A stretch of 6,781 nt of DNA from Bacteroidales bacterium (GTDB lineage: Bacteria; Bacteroidota; Bacteroidia; Bacteroidales; F082): positions 1-6,781 of the forward strand of contig JAFWRA010000229.1 in the NCBI GenBank assembly GCA_017508895.1. The letters are read 5' to 3'. Shown one piece after another: positions 1 to 4,047 of this stretch; the first letter of the stretch is position 1; the number at the start of each line of letters is the position of its first letter. Under the pieces are notes generated by a model that made no database searches, was not told the origin of the DNA, and was given only the letters and a program-made list of their open reading frames with translations. Position numbers and translations under genes: made by a program.

Positions 1-1020
1 ATAAACAACCGGGTGAATATTGACTTTGCCAACCACACCTTTACCCCCAGCAACGAGGGCAACATCACACTGTACACCGAAAGTCCCACACGCCGCTGGG
101 CCATCCTGCTTCCCAATGAAGACTCAGTGACCGTCAACGTTAATGCCACGGGTTACATTGAAAAAAATATTACCATTCCTCCTGTCCATAAAAATGATTA
201 TCTGCATGGCGATAATGCTGTCAGTTTTGAGTTGACGGCTAAGGATGCCGGCAACCCGCTGACGATGATGGCCTATGGGGGCGCTACAATCCGTGTGATC
301 AATCCGCCGGAGGGAATGCAGTACGATATCGGCGAAGGCAAGCAAACCATAAACGGCGTGAACGAGATCAGCATCTATGTCAGCACAGGCAATAAGGTGC
401 GTTTCTACGGCAACGGCACCAGAATCAAAGACTATAGTTCTACCAATATTGTCAGCACTAACAATGTGGAATTGAGTGGCAACATCATGAGTTTAGTGGA
501 CGAGAATTACTTTGCGAAGGCCACTTCAATGGTAGGTGCTTCTTTCGCAGGTCTTTTTTCTGGAGACGGTTTTCCTGGAGGCACCTCTATCCTCGATGCA
601 AGCAGTCTGCTGCTGCCCGCCACGACGCTGAGCAAAGACTGCTATTCCGGCATGTTTGCCGGGTGCACCAAGCTGTCGGGCGGCCCCGCCGAGTTGCCCG
701 CCTTAACATTGGCCTCTGGATGCTATTCTAACATGTTCAAAGGATGCGGCCAGGTAATGTGGGCGCAGACCCTCGTGCTGCCCGCCACGAAATTAGTCGA
801 CAGCTGCTATCTTAATATGTTTGACGGATGCGGTAACCTCTACAAATTGACCTGCTTAGCCACCACCATCAATGGCACTGACTGCACCACAAACTGGCTC
901 AACGGAGTGTCCAATACCTCCCCTGATGGCGTCCCCATATTCACCAAGGCCAAGGATGTAAACTGGTGGACCAGGGGTAGCGACGGTATCCCATGGAGCT
1001 GGGATATCTACGAATACTAA
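1..1020 (+). CDS. BspA-like leucine-rich-repeat surface protein, 3' part
   Basis: The reading frame is open from base 1 (339 residues visible), so the GTG at 13 is probably internal and the true start lies left of the window. The visible N-terminal half (residues about 1-150, counting from the GTG) is beta-rich and has no motif I can name. From about residue 155 a cap-like stretch (GNIMSLVDENYF, FAGLFSGD) leads into three tandem 27-28-residue units at residues 201-227, 228-255 and 256-283. Each unit has the pattern LPAxxLxxxCYxxMFxGC. A degenerate fourth unit and a tail ending GIPWSWDIYEY follow. This is the Cys-Tyr-Met-Phe form of BspA-type repeat seen in Bacteroidales cell-surface proteins. 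Members of the family are exported and some bind host or partner-cell proteins; that role is inferred here. No sorting domain is recognisable at the C-terminus, and the signal peptide would be outside the window. Confidence 0.85.
   Translation: MNNRVNIDFANHTFTPSNEGNITLYTESPTRRWAILLPNEDSVTVNVNATGYIEKNITIPPVHKNDYLHGDNAVSFELTAKDAGNPLTMMAYGGATIRVINPPEGMQYDIGEGKQTINGVNEISIYVSTGNKVRFYGNGTRIKDYSSTNIVSTNNVELSGNIMSLVDENYFAKATSMVGASFAGLFSGDGFPGGTSILDASSLLLPATTLSKDCYSGMFAGCTKLSGGPAELPALTLASGCYSNMFKGCGQVMWAQTLVLPATKLVDSCYLNMFDGCGNLYKLTCLATTINGTDCTTNWLNGVSNTSPDGVPIFTKAKDVNWWTRGSDGIPWSWDIYEY
613..861 (+). repeat. Three tandem BspA-type LRR units
   Basis: Three in-frame units of 27, 28 and about 28 codons begin near 613, 694 and 778. 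All share LPA-x-x-L, CY-x-x-MF and GC at the same spacing. The DNA copies have diverged but keep blocks such as ctgcccgccacga. Each unit has two cysteines at a fixed distance (CYxxMFxGC). Confidence 0.75.
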
Positions 1021-1051
1021 CCCTACAACAATCGTCTAACCTGAATATGAG

Positions 1052-1085
1052 AGGCAGCCTTCGTTTGAGGGCTGCCTTTCGTGTT
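1052..1085 (+). terminator. Rho-independent terminator after the surface-protein gene
   Basis: A perfect 8-bp GC-rich stem (AGGCAGCC 1052-1059, GGCTGCCT 1070-1077) with a 10-nt loop is followed by a T-rich tract interrupted by CG. It starts about 30 bases after the TAA at 1018-1020. The T tract lies only on the + side, so it should act on the surface-protein transcript and not on the convergent gene. Confidence 0.65.
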
Positions 1086-1185
1086 TTTCGCAAATCTTCA
1101 ACCTTGGCTTTTCTGCAATTGGACACCATCGCTGCGAGCCAGCAGCCAGCAGCCATGTCATGCCATAGAGGGCATGAGTGGTGGC

Positions 1186-1198
1186 GGGAGAAATTTCG
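1186..1198. repeat. 13-bp direct repeat, copy 1 (right of the surface-protein gene)
   Basis: GGGAGAAATTTCG is identical to 2617-2629, and the flanking bases are also similar (GTGGC versus GGGGT before it). The pair brackets the AlbA_2/RecG-like gene and its promoter. It contains the palindrome GAAATTTC. It may be a junction duplication or an operator, or it may be chance. Confidence 0.4.
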
Positions 1199-1218
1199 GA
1201 TTTGATTGTTGAAACCGA

Positions 1219-2565
1219 TTAGTCCTTTATCTGCCAAAACCCTGTTTTGTCGCTTCCAACACGCTGCACCATGTTCTTTTGTTTCAACACACGAAGTACA
1301 CGCTGAATCGTGGAATAAGACAAGCCCATTTTTCGGGCAATATACCCTGTTGTTAGTTGGTCATTTAGTTGGTCAAACTCTTTGATGAAGTAAAATACTT
1401 TTTCTTCATTTTCAGTAAGTTGCAATGATTTTACTTGGTCATTTACTTGGTCAATCGGGTTACGAGTCATTTGGACAAGCGTCCCGTTCCAAAAATTCTC
1501 AAATGTTGGAGCGGGCAGGTTGGCTTGAGTAAAAGCCTTGCATACTTTACTGATGCCTCGTCCCCATGATTCAATGAAACCAGCACGGTAGAACACGTTG
1601 GCTATAAGATGGTTGCGCGGATTTGAAAGGTGTTCTTCCGAGACTTTTTCCACATCAAAACCTTCAGGGAGTTTGCCTGCGTTCCAAAACCAAATCCTAT
1701 CATTATACACTTTCATTTGTGTGTTTGTTCCAAGGTAATCGCGATGCACAATGGCATTGTAAACCAACTCACGCAAAGCGTCTTCCGGTATTTCAAGTTG
1801 CTCGACACGATGCATTCCATCATAATGGATGGGGGCTGTCAGATAGTCGGAACGCAATTTCCACATCACCTTGTCGGCCATCTGAATAAGATTGCCATCT
1901 ATTTCGTCCTGATGAATAAGGTCTGTATCATCTATTCCAAAACGTCCTATACGGAAATGGGCTGTAATGAAATGACTTTGTGGGTTCTTGCCAAACAATA
2001 GGATAGCGGCATTGGTAAGTTGGCTGTCTTTAGTCAATAGGTTGAGATTGTGTAGTATCGTTTCCACGCCATCTGTCAATGCACTGTTAGGCATTCTTCC
2101 CGAAACAACTGCGTTGCGCACAAAATAAGTAACGGCCAATGGATCTATGTCTGCCAAAGAGGTGTATTCGCAAGGAAAAGCATCCCATTCATAGCCCAAT
2201 TTCTCCAACAAAAATTGCTGTAATGCAATTCCGCCTAGTTCTTGTAAAGTGCTTCCGCTACGAATATAGTATTTTCCATTGCAAGTGACAGGTTGCCTGC
2301 TTTGTTTGATGTGAATGGCAATATACTCCTTGTCGTCTTTGGTAAGAATCTCTAAATCAGGAATGATGCCAGTGGCTTGGATAGCTTTGTTGGGCAGGTT
2401 TTCCAAAAGGTATTTGGCGTTGTTGATGCCGACCACTTCGCCAGCATCGTTTATGCCAATATAGAGCGTACCTCCTTGCGCGTTGGCAAAACCGCTAATG
2501 TAGGCAAGATATTTGTCAGACCACTGCTGCTTGTATTCTGTTGTTTGGGATTCCATTATTTCCAT
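1219..2565 (-). CDS. AlbA_2 / RecG-C-like ATP-binding transcriptional regulator
   Basis: The protein has 448 residues from the ATG at 2565 (or 445 from the ATG at 2556). Three parts are recognisable. An N-terminal Schlafen/AlbA_2 domain starts at ESQTTEYKQQW, with NAQGGTLYIGINDAGEVVG and then GKYYIRSGSTLQEL. A middle and C-terminal HATPase_c_4-like region has LRELVYNAIVHRDY, NPRNHLIANVFYRAGF and ESWGRGI, as in proteins often annotated 'RecG-like' or 'ATP-binding protein'. A C-terminal winged helix reads LTTGYIARKMGLSYSTIQRVLRVL. There is no helicase motif, so this is not RecG itself. The likely role is a nucleotide-responsive DNA-binding regulator; its targets are unknown. The frame is open up to an ATG at 2700, but the 45-residue extension is low-complexity and overlaps a good -7 element at 2580-2587, so I chose 2565. 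The gene is convergent with the surface-protein gene. Proteins of this type are common in accessory and defence-rich regions. Confidence 0.85.
   Translation of the reverse strand: MEIMESQTTEYKQQWSDKYLAYISGFANAQGGTLYIGINDAGEVVGINNAKYLLENLPNKAIQATGIIPDLEILTKDDKEYIAIHIKQSRQPVTCNGKYYIRSGSTLQELGGIALQQFLLEKLGYEWDAFPCEYTSLADIDPLAVTYFVRNAVVSGRMPNSALTDGVETILHNLNLLTKDSQLTNAAILLFGKNPQSHFITAHFRIGRFGIDDTDLIHQDEIDGNLIQMADKVMWKLRSDYLTAPIHYDGMHRVEQLEIPEDALRELVYNAIVHRDYLGTNTQMKVYNDRIWFWNAGKLPEGFDVEKVSEEHLSNPRNHLIANVFYRAGFIESWGRGISKVCKAFTQANLPAPTFENFWNGTLVQMTRNPIDQVNDQVKSLQLTENEEKVFYFIKEFDQLNDQLTTGYIARKMGLSYSTIQRVLRVLKQKNMVQRVGSDKTGFWQIKD
1353..1453 (-). repeat. Repeated DQ(V/L)NDQ(V/L) segments in the regulator gene
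   Basis: Two related 23-24-base blocks on the - strand (1453-1431 and 1376-1353) encode DQVNDQVK and DQLNDQLT. Each block is itself a tandem pair of 12-base units (ttNgttggtcat-like on the + strand). They flank the LTENEEKVFYFIKEF segment just before the winged helix. Slippage between units would change the linker length by multiples of four residues without breaking the frame. Confidence 0.6.
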
Positions 2566-2579
2566 TTCGTTTGAACTGC

Positions 2580-2607
2580 CAAAAATAGAAAAAAACAGGA
2601 AAAGCAA
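2580..2607 (-). promoter_or_regulatory. Bacteroidetes-type promoter of the AlbA_2 regulator
   Basis: On the - strand TATTTTTG (2587-2580) matches the -7 consensus TAnnTTTG exactly, with TTG at 2607-2605 as a -33-like element 17 bases upstream. The start site would fall about 8-20 bases before the ATGs at 2565 and 2556, which supports those starts over 2700. The area is T-rich, so a chance match is possible. Confidence 0.45.
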
Positions 2608-2616
2608 GGGCGGGGT

Positions 2617-2629
2617 GGGAGAAATTTCG
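2617..2629. repeat. 13-bp direct repeat, copy 2 (upstream of the regulator gene)
   Basis: GGGAGAAATTTCG is identical to 1186-1198. It lies about 10 bases upstream of the -33-like element of the regulator promoter, a position that also suits an operator. The GAAATTTC core is palindromic. Confidence 0.4.
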
Positions 2630-2685
2630 TTTTTTTGATGCAATAGCATTTTTCTTCTTTTTTTCAATATCTCGCAAACTTTTTC

Positions 2686-2693
2686 TATCTTTG
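2686..2693 (+). promoter_or_regulatory. Candidate -7 element driving the structured region and small ORF
   Basis: TATCTTTG matches TAnnTTTG exactly and is followed by C, giving the same TATCTTTGC as the toxin-antitoxin promoter. Upstream there is only a T-rich tract with no clear TTTG at -33. A transcript would start near 2700, run through an A-rich leader and the inverted repeats at 2798-3009, and reach the small ORF. Confidence 0.4.
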
Positions 2694-2700
2694 CCCACAT

Positions 2701-2797
2701 TAAAACAATTAAAAATCTAATTTAGTTAACGACAATAAAGAGATAAAACAAAGTAATACAACAACATAAGCATTAACTACCATTTCGCGTTCAAAAT
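2701..2797. other. A-rich spacer with no gene seen
   Basis: About 97 strongly A/T-rich bases hold no ORF, no hairpin and no further promoter match that I can support. If the promoter at 2686-2693 is real, this is the unstructured 5' leader in front of the folded region. Confidence 0.5.
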
Positions 2798-3009
2798 AAG
2801 CCTAGGAAACTGATTTTGATAATCGGGAAAAGGTTCAAGGTAAGCCTTAAATTGCAACTTAGTCATATTTGGGTAGCATACGCCTATAGGCGTGAGCTCA
2901 AATATGACGAGGGTTCCATCCTAGGCTTTCCCTGAACGCTATGAAGGCTCGCGCCTTCTCATTTCTCCGAATCAAGTGATTGATAGTAATGCTCAAAATC
3001 AATCACTTG
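2798..3009 (+). ncRNA. Putative structured RNA element with competing helices (unknown family)
   Basis: A roughly 210-base non-coding stretch is packed with perfect complementary segments. P1 pairs 2816-2820 with 2971-2975, 2823-2826 with 2967-2970 and 2827-2830 with 2962-2965. It closes a three-way junction of two arms. The long arm pairs GTTCA 2833-2837 with 2933-2937, GG 2839-2840 with 2930-2931, and AAGCCT 2842-2847 with 2923-2928. It then continues into GTCATATTTG 2862-2871 with 2899-2908 and ACGCC 2880-2884 with 2889-2893 (TATA loop). The short arm is GAAGGC 2943-2948 with 2953-2958. P4 (2976-2984 with 2998-3006, part of a 12-bp repeat 2973-2984/2998-3009) abuts P1 directly. Competing pairings are 2798-2807 with 2919-2928 (10 bp) and 2811-2819 with 2993-3001 (9 bp). 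The strand is inferred from the upstream -7 element and from three pairs that would be G-U on the + RNA (2859-2912, 2860-2911, 2879-2894); one A-C mismatch (2838/2932) points the other way. I recognise no Rfam family. It could be a cis-regulatory leader, a free RNA, or a DNA hairpin element of a mobile unit. Confidence 0.5.
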
Positions 3010-3032
3010 GATGGCAAATTCTGTAAAACATC

Positions 3033-3269
3033 ATGGCAGAGTGTATACCATCGGTACCATTTGGTATGGCGAAAGCATCATATATTTCTGAAACTATGAA
3101 GAAACATAAAAACAAAAATCTCCATCAAGACCGAATTGCAATGCGTATTGCTGACCGCTATGGAATGACGCGCGAATATAAGACGGCGAGAAGGAATGGT
3201 CTCAGCCCAATCGAAGCACTGGAAGATTGGGACATGATCTTGCCAGAAGAACGAAAGCTGTTTCTGTAA
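3033..3269 (+). CDS. Small basic hypothetical protein downstream of the structured element
   Basis: The ORF gives 78 residues from the ATG at 3033; internal ATGs at 3066 and 3096 would give 67 or 57 residues. The likely folded core is the second half, a charged helical segment (QDRIAMRIADRYGMTREYK, then ARRNGLSPIEALEDWDMI) that looks like a compact helix-turn-helix-like bundle, though I cannot assign a family. There is no signal peptide, membrane segment or catalytic motif. The first 21 codons are less protein-like and contain the imperfect inverted repeat ATACCA/TGGTAT (3045-3050/3062-3067), so the start at 3096 (MKKHKNKNLHQ) is a serious alternative. No clear ribosome binding site precedes any of the three ATGs. 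The gene begins 23 bases after the structured element and ends 10 bases from the convergent PIN gene. Function is unknown. The fit with a neighbouring RNA-like element suggests joint function or control, but that is inference. Confidence 0.55.
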   Translation: MAECIPSVPFGMAKASYISETMKKHKNKNLHQDRIAMRIADRYGMTREYKTARRNGLSPIEALEDWDMILPEERKLFL

Positions 3270-3279
3270 ATTGAATAAC

Positions 3280-3696
3280 CTATTGGTTGATTTGTCTGCT
3301 CTGGCTTGGCTTCAACACATTGAGCAGAAAATAGTTGGAGTAGTCTTTGATGTTGTTGGTAATGAAATGGCCACATTTCACCTTGTGGCAAAGCACATAT
3401 TGGATGTTGTCTTCAATGTCGTGGGAGGCCTCGTCGATGGCTACCACAACGTCTTTCTCGGCGAACCCCACCAAATTGAACTTTGATAGCAAATATTTCA
3501 CCTGCTTGCGAATCTCTTCGTTGGTACGCTTCTTCTGGTAAACGGAAACGAATTGTGCGATGCTTAAGGTAGAAATATACAGGCGTTTCCCCTTGAGAGA
3601 GAATAGGTATTTCAGACAACGGTCGTCGTCTGCGTTACCTGCCCAGGCACCGATGATGACATTGGTATCGACAAATATGCGGTTGCTGTCCATCAT
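3280..3696 (-). CDS. PIN-domain (VapC-like) ribonuclease toxin
   Basis: The protein has 138 residues, the usual size for VapC-type PIN toxins. Motif 1 is FVDTNVIIGAW (Asp10), the central acidic cluster is HDIEDNIQYVL (Asp93, Asp96) and the last motif is FITNNIKDYSNYF (Asp118). Together these are the metal-binding pattern of PIN nucleases, which cleave RNA. The position where many VapC proteins carry a second-motif Glu reads ISTLSIAQFV, with Gln48 in its place. The start codon overlaps the stop of the upstream gene in ATGA (3696-3693), which indicates translational coupling with the antitoxin. The next codon is also ATG, so the start could lie one codon downstream. The gene is second in a two-gene operon transcribed from the promoter near 3917-3950. 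The likely role is growth inhibition by cleavage of tRNA or other RNA when the antitoxin is lost; the target cannot be read from sequence. Confidence 0.85.
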   Translation of the reverse strand: MMDSNRIFVDTNVIIGAWAGNADDDRCLKYLFSLKGKRLYISTLSIAQFVSVYQKKRTNEEIRKQVKYLLSKFNLVGFAEKDVVVAIDEASHDIEDNIQYVLCHKVKCGHFITNNIKDYSNYFLLNVLKPSQSRQINQ

Positions 3697-3887
3697 GCGA
3701 TGATTTCGTGGTATTTCTTCATCTCGGCGGGTGTGAGCAAATCAAGGTTCTTTGAGGCCCATGACTTCATGGCCGTGTTGTAAATATCCTCTTTCTTCAG
3801 CCCTGCTCTCTTTAATAAGAGGTCTATAAGTTCAAGATACAAAACCTTCATTTCCTTTGCCTTTTGGGTTTCTTCCTTTTTTGTCAT
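3693..3887 (-). CDS. Putative antitoxin of the PIN-domain toxin
   Basis: The protein has 64 residues from the ATG at 3887 (MTKKEETQKAKEMKV). An ATG at 3914 would add nine residues (MRNNTNNKT), but it lies right at the -7 element 3924-3917, so it is probably upstream of or at the transcription start and I chose 3887. The protein is small, Lys/Glu-rich and helical. It has a central LELIDLLLKRAGLKKEDIY segment and a C-terminal LTPAEMKKYHEIIA tail. I do not recognise an AbrB, RHH, Phd or Xre fold. The antitoxin role rests on position: it is first in the operon, short and charged, and overlaps the PIN gene by the ATGA at 3696-3693. It may neutralise the toxin through the C-terminal helix and bind its own promoter; both are inference. 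Confidence 0.7.
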   Translation of the reverse strand: MTKKEETQKAKEMKVLYLELIDLLLKRAGLKKEDIYNTAMKSWASKNLDLLTPAEMKKYHEIIA

Positions 3888-3916
3888 TGTTTTGTTGTTT
3901 GTGTTGTTTCGCACTG

Positions 3917-3950
3917 CAAAGATAACTTAATTTTAGGTCATGCTGACAAA
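3917..3950 (-). promoter_or_regulatory. Promoter of the antitoxin-toxin operon
   Basis: On the - strand TATCTTTG (3924-3917) matches the Bacteroidetes -7 consensus TAnnTTTG, and TTTG (3950-3947) gives a -33 element 22 bases upstream. Transcription should start near 3910, leaving a leader of about 20-25 bases before the ATG at 3887. Confidence 0.6.
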
Positions 3951-3956
3951 AAGTTA

Positions 3957-4005
3957 GCAAAACAAAAAAAGAAAACCATAACTAATTGATAATCAATTAT
4001 GGTTT
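3957..4005 (-). terminator. Rho-independent terminator after the NRPS gene
   Basis: A perfect 9-bp stem (AAACCATAA 3973-3981 with TTATGGTTT 3997-4005) has an inner TAATTGAT/ATCAATTA alternative in its loop. On the - strand it is followed by a long T tract (3972 down to about 3958). It begins about 40 bases beyond the NRPS stop at 4048-4050. It should separate the NRPS transcript from the toxin-antitoxin operon, whose promoter lies immediately beyond it. Confidence 0.75.
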
Positions 4006-4047
4006 CCTTTTCCATAGTATCCCAAACAAAAGCCGAGCCTACTTCTT

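Noticed and set aside
1138..1154. Short tandem GCCAGCA repeat
   Set aside because: Just over two short units with no coding or regulatory context; too short to call a repeat feature.
1158..1177. Hairpin TCATGCC/GGCATGA as terminator of the AlbA_2 gene
   Set aside because: The 7-bp stem is real, but no T tract follows on the - strand, so it does not qualify as an intrinsic terminator.
1219..2565. True RecG helicase
   Set aside because: It lacks the wedge domain and all helicase motifs. Only the C-terminal HATPase_c_4-like region, which gives rise to that label, is present.
2832..2937. tRNA or tmRNA fragment (GGTTCAAGG and GGGTTCCATCC resemble T-arms)
   Set aside because: No acceptor stem, anticodon arm or CCA end can be placed around either T-arm-like string.
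2811..3009. Retron msr-msd RNA
   Set aside because: There are long hairpins and a 9-bp closing repeat, but no branching AGC motif after the 5' arm and no reverse transcriptase in the window. The downstream gene is far too small.
2798..3009. CRISPR array or transposon ends
   Set aside because: The repeats are inverted, all different and unevenly spaced, with no direct repeat-spacer periodicity. No transposase gene or target duplication is evident.
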